Below are positions 8,964-16,588 of a stretch of DNA of 59,611 nt, piece by piece. Numbering within the stretch: the first letter of the stretch is position 1; every line of letters starts with the position of its first letter. The translations under genes were made by a program, and so were the position numbers. The notes under the pieces are model-generated. The model saw only the letters and a program-made list of their open reading frames with translations. It was not told the origin of the DNA and searched no databases. Where the stretch lies: positions 1-59,611 of the forward strand of contig NZ_JAAGWF010000025.1 of NCBI RefSeq assembly GCF_010686765.1, in the 5' to 3' direction. This DNA is from Geodermatophilus sabuli (GTDB lineage Bacteria; Actinomycetota; Actinomycetes; Mycobacteriales; Geodermatophilaceae).

Positions 8964-9617
8964 GTGACGGAGTTCGCTGGATCACGAGCAGTGCGGGGCA
9001 GGGCCGACGCCCGGGCGCCGTCGCCGGCCGAGGTGCCGGAGGGGCACCGCCCGCTGCCACGGCGCACCGTCATGACCGGCAACGTCGCCGCGCAGCTCCC
9101 GCCGCCGCGCCCGGCGGTGACCAGTGACATCGCGCTCCCGATCGGCCGGACGCCCAGGGTCGCGCCGGCCTCGGTGCGGGCGGCGGCCGGGCTCTGGTGG
9201 ACCGGGTGCGCCGCGGTGGTCGTGGGCATCGTCGCCGCGTTCCTCGACCGCGCCGCCCTCGAGGCCCGGCTGTCCGCGACGGCCACCGCGGACGACCCGA
9301 CCGCCTCGGCCGAGCTGGTCGCCGACGGCGTGCGCGCGACGATGGCCGTCGTCGCCGGCAGCGTGACGGTCCTCGTGCTGGTGTCGACGGTGTTCCTGCT
9401 GCTGGTCGTGCGGGGGCGCTCGTGGGCGCGCTGGGCCCTGCTGGTCGCCGTCCTGCCCACGGTGCTGGCGCTGGACATCGCGCAGAGCGTGGTGGCGGGT
9501 GGGTCAGACGTCGACCGCTGGGCGCTGGTCGCCGGCGCCGGCGCGTTCGTCGTCGCCCTGCTCCCGTTGCTCGCCCGCTCCGCCCGGCACTTCGCGCGCG
9601 GCGGCGCCCGCCGCTGA
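8964..9617 (+). CDS. hypothetical four-helix membrane protein
   Basis: A 217-residue protein with a basic/Pro-rich N-terminal region (1-70), then four hydrophobic segments at about 72-93, 127-149, 154-173 and 186-204. There is an acidic extracellular or cytoplasmic loop between the first two. No domain is recognised. It starts with GTG and has no strong Shine-Dalgarno. Its last 114 bases overlap the 3' end of the convergent dynamin-like gene. Confidence 0.65.
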   Translation: MTEFAGSRAVRGRADARAPSPAEVPEGHRPLPRRTVMTGNVAAQLPPPRPAVTSDIALPIGRTPRVAPASVRAAAGLWWTGCAAVVVGIVAAFLDRAALEARLSATATADDPTASAELVADGVRATMAVVAGSVTVLVLVSTVFLLLVVRGRSWARWALLVAVLPTVLALDIAQSVVAGGSDVDRWALVAGAGAFVVALLPLLARSARHFARGGARR

Positions 9618-11120
9618 GCGGCCCGGCCAGCCGTCCAGGCCGGCGAGCAGCAGCGCGCAGGAGCGGACGACGACCTCCGCGGCGTCCGCGGTCGCGCGGT
9701 CGGCCAGCGGGTCCTCCGCGACGTCCCGCCAGCGGTCCAGCGCGGCCCGTGCCGCCGTCCGGAGCGCGGCGTCCGGCGTGCCCTCCGGCAGTCCCAGCCG
9801 GGCGGCCGGACCGGTGCCCTCGGCGCCCAGCAGCTGCTCCCCCTCGGTCCGCAGGGCAGGGGGGAGGGGACCCCGCGGCGCCCGCGAGCGGGCCAGCAGC
9901 TCCAGCTCGGCGCTGTCGGAGGCGGCCAGCCGCAGCTGCTCGAGGCCGGCCAGCAGCTCGTCGGCGCCGGCGACGGGGTGGTCGCGGAGCACCACCCCGA
10001 GCTGCTGCAGCGCCGTCGCCGCCTTGAGCTGGTCGCCCCGCGCGGTGAAGTGCACGTGCAGCAGCCGCTGGAGCTCGGTGAGCCCGCTGCGCCGCAGCAG
10101 CTCGTCGGCCAGTGCGGAGGCGTCCGTGATCCCGGCGCGGATCAGCGTGAGTGACAGCCGGATCCCGAAGAGACCCAGCCGGTCCAGCAGGGACACCCGT
10201 ACGTCCGGCGACAGCGGGACCGGCGCCTCGGACCGGCAGAACCGGTCGGCGGTCAGCAGCATGCCGGCGACCTGCCCGGCGTCGGCCGTGGCGAGGGTCC
10301 GCAGCGCGACGAAGTCCCCGTGCCGCAGGGTGCGCCCGGCCAGTGCGAGCAGCCCGGCGACCGGCACCACCGCCGAGCTCACCGCCTGCACGTCCGGGTC
10401 CTCCGACATCCGCCGGGCCACCGCTCCCGCGGCGAGCAGGGCGTCCAGCCGGCCCGACCCCACCTCGTCGGCGCGGGAGAGCACGGTGATCGTCGTCGTG
10501 TGCGCCCCGGGTGCACCCGTGCCGGCCTGGAAGGCCGACAGCACGGCGACGTCCTCCGGCTGCGGCTGGCGGGTGAGGAAGACGACGGCATCGGCGCCGG
10601 ACGGGCCCTCGTCGGCCGCCAGGAAGGTGCGGGTGCGGGCGCTGGTGCCGGCCGAGAGCGAGGCGATCCCCGGGGTGTCGACCACCGTGGCGGGCAGCAG
10701 GTCGGTCGCCGGCCACTCCACGACCAGGTGCGCGACCTCGTCGGGCGGCACACCCCCGAGCTCCAGTGCCAGGCCCCCGTCGGCACGGCGCACCGGCAGG
10801 GTCCGCAGCCCGCCGTCGACGCCGTGCAGCTCCACGCGTGGGGTGGGGCCGTGCCGGTAGAGGGTGACCACGCGCGTGCACTCGCCGGCGTCCGTGGGGG
10901 CGATCCGGGCGCCGACGAGGGCGTTGAGCAGCGTGGACTTGCCCGACTTCACCCGCCCGACGAGGGCCAGCCGCAGCGGGCCGTCCAGCCGCTCCCGCTG
11001 GGCGCGCAGGCGGGCGACGACGGCGGGATCGTCGCCGTAGAGCTCCAGGGCGCGGTCCAGCAGCGCCCGGACGTCGTCGGTGGCTGTGGTCGCGAGCCCG
11101 TCGCCGGCCGGCACCGTCAC
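9504..11120 (-). CDS. dynamin-like GTPase, IniC-like
   Basis: A 538-residue large GTPase with P-loop GRVKSGKST (55-63), G3 motif DTPG and SRAD in the G4 position, followed by a long helical part without an obvious membrane segment. The GTG start at 11120 overlaps the stop of the upstream dynamin gene by GTGA, which indicates translational coupling. Two tandem dynamins behind an IniB-domain gene match mycobacterial iniB-iniA-iniC, whose products are induced by cell-wall inhibitors. The IniC assignment rests on order and size, not on a computed alignment. The C-terminal about 38 codons overlap the convergent membrane-protein gene. Bacterial dynamins remodel or protect membranes, so a role in envelope stress is the likely inference. 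Confidence 0.8.
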   Translation of the reverse strand: MTVPAGDGLATTATDDVRALLDRALELYGDDPAVVARLRAQRERLDGPLRLALVGRVKSGKSTLLNALVGARIAPTDAGECTRVVTLYRHGPTPRVELHGVDGGLRTLPVRRADGGLALELGGVPPDEVAHLVVEWPATDLLPATVVDTPGIASLSAGTSARTRTFLAADEGPSGADAVVFLTRQPQPEDVAVLSAFQAGTGAPGAHTTTITVLSRADEVGSGRLDALLAAGAVARRMSEDPDVQAVSSAVVPVAGLLALAGRTLRHGDFVALRTLATADAGQVAGMLLTADRFCRSEAPVPLSPDVRVSLLDRLGLFGIRLSLTLIRAGITDASALADELLRRSGLTELQRLLHVHFTARGDQLKAATALQQLGVVLRDHPVAGADELLAGLEQLRLAASDSAELELLARSRAPRGPLPPALRTEGEQLLGAEGTGPAARLGLPEGTPDAALRTAARAALDRWRDVAEDPLADRATADAAEVVVRSCALLLAGLDGWPGRSAAGAAAREVPGGAGEQREQGDDERAGAGDQRPAVDV

Positions 11121-12943
11121 CGGGCGCCGATCGCGACCCGGTCCAGCGCCCGGACGTCGGCGGCGAGCCGGTCCAGCTGCTCGAGCCGCGTGCGCAGGGC
11201 ACGGATCCGGGCGTCGCGTTCGGCGGTGGCCTCCTTCGTCGACCGCTGGGCGGCGGTCACGGCGTCGGCCAGCGTCCGGGACATCTCCTCGGCGGTGTCG
11301 GTGATCAGGTCGCGCAGCGTCCGCTGCACGGTGCGCAGCCGGTCCTTGAGGTGCTTGCCCACCTGGAAGACGACCTCGTCGAGGTGCCGGCGGACGACGG
11401 TCTTGGCCTCCGACTGACGCCGCTGCCGCCGCTGGGACTTGTCGTCGTTGTAGGCCTTGCGACCCAGCAGCACGCCGGCGGCCAGCGACACCGGGTTGAT
11501 GATCGCCATGCCGGCCAGGCTGGTGACCAGCCCGGTCATGAGCACGCCGGTGTACGAGCCGCGCAGCCCGATCAGCGTCCGCTCCCGCAGAGTCATGGCG
11601 CCGTCGTCGATGAGCGGGAGGTCGACCAGCCCCTCCAGCGCGTCTCCCGCGGCCCCCACCGACAGCGCCGGGACGGCGGCGCCGCCGTCCCGGGCGAACT
11701 GCTCGATCACCCGCTCGGCCAGCCACTCCGAGCGCTGCTCGGCCCAGACGTAGCTGTCGGCGACCGCGGCGGCGATCCGGCGGTCGAGCCACTCGGCGAT
11801 CTCCGGCCAGGCCGGGCCGGGGTCCTGCGCGTCGATGGCCTCCTCGGCCTCCCGGGTGACCACCCGCGAGCGGTCGCGCAGGTCGAACTCGATGTCGCCC
11901 ATCAGGTCGGTGACCCCGTCGCCGAGCACCTGCTGCCACCGCGAGGAGCGCCGGCGCAGGTCGTCGGCGGCGGCCTTGGCCTCCTCCAGCCCGCGCAGCA
12001 GCTCGTCACGGCCCGCCGGGTCCTCGAGGATGGCCAGCTCCGACCGGAGGGCCAGCGCGAGGTGCTCGGTGACCGCCGAGAGGTCGTGCACCAGCGAGCG
12101 CCGGGCCAGCGTCTCCGCCCGCTCGACCACCTCCTGGCGCAGGTGCGAGACCAGCGCGGCGATCCCGGACTCGTCGTGCAGCTCGCGGTCCCGGTGCTGC
12201 ACCGCCAGCTGCGCCAGGGCGGCCGACACCGGCAGCAGGGGAGCGGCGAGGCCGCGGGCGGCCAGGTGCGCGCGGTCGAGGTCGGCGACCGTGCGCCACT
12301 GCGGGCAGGCGTCGGTCTTGGTGAGCACGCAGACGACCGTCGGGCACAGCGCGGCCGCCTGCTCCAGGAAGGCCATCTCGGGTGCGGTGAACTCCTGGCT
12401 GGCGTCGGACACCAGGACGACGGCGTCGGCGCTGGGCAGCAGGTCCACCGTGCGCAGTGCCCGGGCCATCCCCACCCCGCCGACCCCGGCGGTGTCCACC
12501 AGCTCCAGCCCGCCGTCGAGCAGTCGCCGGGGCAGCTCGACCTCGGCCTGCACCAGCCGCTCGGTGCCGGCGCCGGTGACCCGGGCGGCGACCTGCTCGA
12601 TGGGGACGGGGACCCGCTCGGTGGGCAGCTCGTCGACGTCGGCCCCGGCGGCCGGGTCGCCCGTCCCGGTGGCCACGACCAGGGTGGCCCGCGGTGTCTC
12701 CCCGGCCCGGACGACGGTGGGGACGACGGTGGCGACGTCGTCGGCCACCGGGCAGACCGGCGCACCGACCAGGGCGTTGACCAGCGAGCTCTTGCCCTGC
12801 TTGGGCTCGCCGACGACGAGCACCCGGACACCGGGGCTGGCGGTGCGCGCCTTCACCTGCCGGAGCCGGCGGTGCAGGTCCGGCCGTTCGCACGCCTGCG
12901 CCAGGGCGATCGCGCGGTCGATCAGCTGTGCCGCTGTGGCCAC
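11117..12943 (-). CDS. dynamin-like GTPase with membrane hairpin, IniA-like
   Basis: A 608-residue bacterial dynamin-like protein. It has P-loop GEPKQGKS (45-52), G3 DTAGVGG (150-156), G4 TKTD (208-211), and a long helical neck/trunk. A glycine-rich hydrophobic hairpin at about 485-515 (VLMTGLVTSLAGMAIINP) is the membrane-insertion paddle. A Lys/Arg/Gln-rich helix and coiled coil follow. The GTG at 12943 is chosen because GAGGAGG lies five bases upstream; the frame is open to 12976. It is downstream of the IniB-like gene across a strong hairpin and is coupled to the second dynamin by a 4-bp overlap. Paired dynamins often form hetero-assemblies, which fits a shared membrane-remodelling complex. 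Confidence 0.87.
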   Translation of the reverse strand: MATAAQLIDRAIALAQACERPDLHRRLRQVKARTASPGVRVLVVGEPKQGKSSLVNALVGAPVCPVADDVATVVPTVVRAGETPRATLVVATGTGDPAAGADVDELPTERVPVPIEQVAARVTGAGTERLVQAEVELPRRLLDGGLELVDTAGVGGVGMARALRTVDLLPSADAVVLVSDASQEFTAPEMAFLEQAAALCPTVVCVLTKTDACPQWRTVADLDRAHLAARGLAAPLLPVSAALAQLAVQHRDRELHDESGIAALVSHLRQEVVERAETLARRSLVHDLSAVTEHLALALRSELAILEDPAGRDELLRGLEEAKAAADDLRRRSSRWQQVLGDGVTDLMGDIEFDLRDRSRVVTREAEEAIDAQDPGPAWPEIAEWLDRRIAAAVADSYVWAEQRSEWLAERVIEQFARDGGAAVPALSVGAAGDALEGLVDLPLIDDGAMTLRERTLIGLRGSYTGVLMTGLVTSLAGMAIINPVSLAAGVLLGRKAYNDDKSQRRQRRQSEAKTVVRRHLDEVVFQVGKHLKDRLRTVQRTLRDLITDTAEEMSRTLADAVTAAQRSTKEATAERDARIRALRTRLEQLDRLAADVRALDRVAIGAR

Positions 12944-13048
12944 GGGCACCTCCTCGAGACCCGGCCATTCCACCACCGGGCTGCTGCTGGACAGAGTGCT
13001 GCCCGGTCCAGGCGCGCCCCGTGGGACGCCCGGACCGGGCAGCTGTCA

Positions 13049-13082
13049 CCCGGTGGCGGCGGGTCGGGCCGCCGCCACCGGG
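13049..13082 (-). terminator. intercistronic hairpin (attenuator or terminator) after iniB-like gene
   Basis: CCCGGTGGCGGCGG (13049-13062) pairs perfectly with 13069-13082 around a 6-base loop. It lies 10 bases after the iniB-like stop and about 105 bases before the IniA-like start. It could stop most transcripts after iniB, or protect the iniB mRNA end, so that the abundant repeat protein is made in excess over the GTPases. Confidence 0.7.
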
Positions 13083-13091
13083 GGGAGTGGG

Positions 13092-14327
13092 TCAGTCGAC
13101 CTCGACGGAACCGGTGTTGGCGGCTCCACCCAGGGCGAACGCGTTGTCGTCGTTGTTGTTGAAGTCGTCGTCCGAGGAGATGGACGTGTAGTCGTCGTTG
13201 TCCTCGATGGTGGTGTTCGTCTCCGAGTAGTCGTTCCCGGAGCCGTTGCCGACGTCGTCCAGGTCGAGACCGTCGTCGTCGGAGTTGTCCTGGAACGAGT
13301 CGTTGATGGAGGCGTCGACCTCCGAGTAGTCGTTGCCGACGTTGTCCTGCGACAGGTCGTTGCCGTTGAACGAGTCGTCGACGCCGTCGTCGTCGGACAG
13401 GTCGTTGCCGTTGAAGCTGCCGTTGACGCTGTTGTCGGTCGAGGACAGGTCGTTGCCGTTGAGGCTGCCGTTGACGCTGTTGTCCGTCGACAGGTCGTTG
13501 CCGTTGTACGAGTCGTTCACGACGGTCACGTCGTCCACGACCACCGCGGTGTTGTCGCCGACCTGGCCGCCGCGGTCGGCGATGACGTCGTTGTCCTGGT
13601 TGTGGCTGCCGATGTCGTTGCCGTTGAGGCTGTCGACGGCCTGGTTGCCGCCCAGGTTGATCGGGCTGTCCTCGATGTCGACCTCGACGTTCGTGTTGCC
13701 GGAGTCGTTGACCGAATTGTCGCTGTTGTCGACGCCGCTGTGCGACACGTCGTCGCCGGCGACGATGCCGCCCTCGTTGTCGATCTGGGTCACGTCGCCC
13801 CGGACGTCGCCGAAGATCGCCTGTGCGTCCCCGCTCACCCAGATGCTGTGCGAGGCGTCGATCGAGACGTGGGTCTCGGTGTTCGTGTACTGGATGTTCT
13901 GCAGGTGCGTGATGACGACCGTCTCCGACCCGGCCGGGGCGGGAGTGGCCGGCGAGACGCCGCCGTGCCCGTGCCCGTGGTCGTGGTCGTGGTCGTGGTC
14001 GTCGTGGTCGTGGTCGTGGTCGTGGTCGCGGGAGGCCGGCGAGACGCCGGAGTCCCTGTCCTCGTCGTGCTCGTCGCGGGCGGCCGGCCGGTAGCCGTGC
14101 GAGCCCTTGTCGTCGTCCCCGCACGAGTCGTCCCGGCCACCCCAGCCGCCCACCGTCGCGTGGTCGGTGACGATCGGCTTCAGCGCCTCGACGTCGCTGG
14201 GCGAGGAGTCGCCGAGACCAGCCGCGTCGAGGGCGCCCTGGGGGTCGTTCTCGTAGGCCGCCGCCTTCGCCGGGTCGCGGAACAGGTCGAGGATGAAGTC
14301 GAGCAGCGTGCTGGCCAGAGTCGACAT
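13092..14327 (-). CDS. IniB N-terminal domain protein with Asp/Asn/His repeats
   Basis: A 411-residue protein. Residues 1-55 match the IniB N-terminal domain (STLLDFILDLFRDPAKAAAY, then a short helical part). Next is an alternating His/Asp stretch (101-121) flanked by a duplicated GVSPA. A beta-prone region rich in Thr, Val and Asp (about 135-270) follows. Residues 270-400 consist of imperfect Asn/Asp/Ser repeats around N-G-N-D-L-S and D-N-S-V-N-G-S. The composition is strongly acidic and suggests a beta-solenoid or Ca2+-binding-like fibre; that is inference. There is no signal peptide or anchor. The ATG at 14327 has AGGAG nine bases upstream. It heads the minus-strand operon with the two dynamins and is divergent from the Hsp70-like gene. 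Confidence 0.82.
   Translation of the reverse strand: MSTLASTLLDFILDLFRDPAKAAAYENDPQGALDAAGLGDSSPSDVEALKPIVTDHATVGGWGGRDDSCGDDDKGSHGYRPAARDEHDEDRDSGVSPASRDHDHDHDHDDHDHDHDHGHGHGGVSPATPAPAGSETVVITHLQNIQYTNTETHVSIDASHSIWVSGDAQAIFGDVRGDVTQIDNEGGIVAGDDVSHSGVDNSDNSVNDSGNTNVEVDIEDSPINLGGNQAVDSLNGNDIGSHNQDNDVIADRGGQVGDNTAVVVDDVTVVNDSYNGNDLSTDNSVNGSLNGNDLSSTDNSVNGSFNGNDLSDDDGVDDSFNGNDLSQDNVGNDYSEVDASINDSFQDNSDDDGLDLDDVGNGSGNDYSETNTTIEDNDDYTSISSDDDFNNNDDNAFALGGAANTGSVEVD
13965..14027. repeat. hexanucleotide repeat encoding His-Asp run
   Basis: A near-perfect run of GTGGTC-type hexamers (plus-strand reading) encodes alternating His and Asp in residues 101-121 of the IniB-like protein, ending in His-Gly. 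It is a possible metal-binding segment and a slippage-prone microsatellite. Confidence 0.8.
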
Positions 14328-14623
14328 GACTGGGTGCTCCTGGGTTCTCGAGCCGGCTCCCGTCGGCCGGCTGTCGACCGCAGTCCAGCCGTGGGCGTCC
14401 TCTCCCGGCATCGGGTGGACGCCCCCTCCTCCGGTGACGGCATTGGGGGATGACGGCGACGCACCGTTAGGGGCACGGGGGGTGTCGCCCCCCACTCACG
14501 GTGCGTACCGGTCCGACACAGGGGGCGGAGGGGACAGACGGGGTTGCCGCGATCTACGGTCGGGTGAACCGGCAGGTCCGAGGCAGGACACCGGGATGGG
14601 GGCAGACCAGGGGGCGGGCACCT
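14328..14623. promoter_or_regulatory. divergent control region of the ini-like locus with nested inverted repeat
   Basis: The region separates the iniB-like gene (minus) from the Hsp70-like gene (plus) and must hold both promoters. GCACCGT (14461-14467) pairs with ACGGTGC (14498-14504). Inside it GGGGGG (14477-14482) pairs with CCCCCC (14488-14493) around TGTCG. The structure is a candidate site for the regulator encoded at 16585-19122, or a transcript hairpin. No clear -10/-35 elements are visible. Confidence 0.5.
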
Positions 14624-16588
14624 GTGCGCAACGGCGAGTACGGGGTGGGGATCGACATCGGCGGCGGGGACCTCTCCGCGGCGGTGTGCAGGAACGACGG
14701 GGGCGGTGCGTCGGTTGCCGAGGTCCTCCCCCTGGGGGAGCACGCGGCATCGATCCCCACCCGGCTGACCGTCGGGCTCGACGGTCGGGTGGCACCGGCT
14801 GCGGCGGACGACGCGGGCTCGGTCACCCGCGTCATGGAGCGGATCGGCGTCCCGGCACCGCTCTACGCCGGGGACCGTCCGGTCGCGGCGGCCGACGTCG
14901 CCGCGGGCGCGGTGCAGTGGGTCCGGGAGCTGGCGGCCGAACGCGAGGGCGGCCCCGACGCGTGGACCGTGGTGACCGTGCCCCCGTCCTGGGCCGGGCA
15001 CCGCCGGGCGGAGCTCGCCCGTGCGCTGGCGGCCGCCGGCGTGCCGCGGTTCTCCCTGGTCTCCTCCGCGGTCGCCGCCACCCACCACCACGTCACCACC
15101 GGCGACCTGCCGGCCGAGCCCACCGTCGCCGTCTACGACCTCGGCGCGACGACGCTGGACACCGCCGTGGTCGGCCCGACGGCCGACGAGGCGCTGGCCC
15201 ACCTGGCCCACCCGCCTGCGCCGCAGCGCTGGGGCGGACGCGACGTCGACGACGCCGTCCTCGCCCACGTGCGCCGCTGCTCGGGTACGCCGGAGGGCGA
15301 CCGGACCAGCCGGAGCCGCGCGCGGACCGTGCGGGCGGCCTGCGTCGCGGCCAAGGAGGCACTGTCGGCCAGCACCGTCGTCGACGTCGACGTGGACGGC
15401 GCGGAGGGCCCGGTCCGCCTCACCCGGGAGGAGCTGGACGAGGTCCTCACCGCGCCCATCCTGACCTCGGTGGAGGTGCTGGCGGGAGCGATCGCCGGGA
15501 GCGGCCTCGATCTCGGGGAGCTCGACGGCATCGTGCTCGCCGGTGGCGGGGTGCGGGTACCGCTGGTGGCGGAGACGCTGTCCGGCGAGCTCGGCCGGCC
15601 ACTGCTGGTCGCTGCTGATCCCGCGCTGACCGCCGCTCTCGGCGCGGCGGCCCTCGCCGCCGAGGCCCTGACGGTCGAGGCCATGCGGCTCGAGCAGCCC
15701 GTGCCTGCCGTCCCGGGACCAGGGGAGCCGGTCCCCGCGGACGGCGTACCCGCCACGGCGGCGCTCGCGGTGGACGGCCCGCCGGAGGTCGCCCCACCCC
15801 AGCGGCTGTTGCGCCGGCGCGTGCGCACCGCCCCGCCGGCCCGGACGCCGGCCGGCCGGCCGACCGACCGGACTGCCCGCCTGCGTCGCGGTGCCGTGGT
15901 CACCGGCGCCCTCCTGGGCCTGGTGGTGCTGCCCCCGACGCTGGCCGACGTCCTCGGTGGGGACGTGACCGCGACCTCCTCGGGCCAGGGCGCGACCGAC
16001 ACCCCGCGCGACGGCGTCATCGCGTCGGGCAGCGCCGCGATCGGCTCCGAGCCGAGCCCGACCACGGTCGGCCCGCAGCCCGCGCAGCGCCGCGGCGCGG
16101 GATCGGGAGGGGGGCAGGTGGCCGCGGTCGCCCCGGGCGGCTCACCGGTCACCAGCCTGGCCGCGGCGATCACGACCGCCGCGCGGACCAGTTCGGCGGC
16201 CAGGACACCGGGCTCGGACGTGGCCGGCACCCCGGCTCCCCGCAGCACCCCGCCGCCCGCGACGGCGCCGGGCACCACCGCCCCCTCGTCCTCCGGTGGC
16301 ACGTCGTCCCCCGACCGGCCGCCGGCCCAGACCCCGCCACCGGTGTCCCCGTCGGCCGACCCGCCGCCCGTGGAGACGCCACCGGCCGACCCGCCGCCCG
16401 TGGAGACGCCACCGGCCGACCCGCCGCCCGTGGAGACGCCACCGAGCGACCCGCCGCCCGTGGAGACGCCGCCGAGCGACCCGCCGCCGGTCGAGACGCC
16501 ACCGGCCGACCCGCCGCCCGCGGAGACGCCACCCGCGGACCCCGCGCCCACCTCGGAGGAGGCCGCCCCTCCGGTGGCGGAGCTGTGA
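14624..16588 (+). CDS. Hsp70-like ATPase with membrane anchor and Pro-rich tail
   Basis: A 654-residue protein whose first about 345 residues are an actin/Hsp70-type ATPase domain. It shows phosphate-1 VGIDIGGGD (8-16), phosphate-2 VYDLGATTLD (170-179) and adenosine motif VLAGGGVRVP (304-313). The Hsp70 substrate-binding domain is absent. Instead there is a basic linker (about 396-422), one hydrophobic segment (about 422-440) and a long Ser/Thr/Pro tail ending in six perfect-length 10-residue repeats. The topology suggests a cytoplasmic ATPase with a tail on the outer face. The GTG at 14624 is chosen at the start of the domain; the frame opens earlier. Its stop overlaps the regulator start by GTGA, and it is divergent from the iniB-like gene, so it probably belongs to the same system as the dynamins. 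Confidence 0.82.
   Translation: MRNGEYGVGIDIGGGDLSAAVCRNDGGGASVAEVLPLGEHAASIPTRLTVGLDGRVAPAAADDAGSVTRVMERIGVPAPLYAGDRPVAAADVAAGAVQWVRELAAEREGGPDAWTVVTVPPSWAGHRRAELARALAAAGVPRFSLVSSAVAATHHHVTTGDLPAEPTVAVYDLGATTLDTAVVGPTADEALAHLAHPPAPQRWGGRDVDDAVLAHVRRCSGTPEGDRTSRSRARTVRAACVAAKEALSASTVVDVDVDGAEGPVRLTREELDEVLTAPILTSVEVLAGAIAGSGLDLGELDGIVLAGGGVRVPLVAETLSGELGRPLLVAADPALTAALGAAALAAEALTVEAMRLEQPVPAVPGPGEPVPADGVPATAALAVDGPPEVAPPQRLLRRRVRTAPPARTPAGRPTDRTARLRRGAVVTGALLGLVVLPPTLADVLGGDVTATSSGQGATDTPRDGVIASGSAAIGSEPSPTTVGPQPAQRRGAGSGGGQVAAVAPGGSPVTSLAAAITTAARTSSAARTPGSDVAGTPAPRSTPPPATAPGTTAPSSSGGTSSPDRPPAQTPPPVSPSADPPPVETPPADPPPVETPPADPPPVETPPSDPPPVETPPSDPPPVETPPADPPPAETPPADPAPTSEEAAPPVAEL
16358..16537. 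repeat. six 30-bp tandem repeats encoding DPPPVETPPA
   Basis: Six consecutive 30-base units encode DPPPVETPP followed by Ala or Ser, the last with Ala for Val. The DNA units differ by only a few bases, pointing to recent expansion. Confidence 0.9.

Noticed and set aside
13965..14027. CRISPR-like array in the hexamer repeat
   Set aside because: There are no spacers; it is a codon microsatellite in the iniB-like gene.
16358..16537. CRISPR array
   Set aside because: The 30-bp units are contiguous and in frame, so it is a coding tandem repeat.
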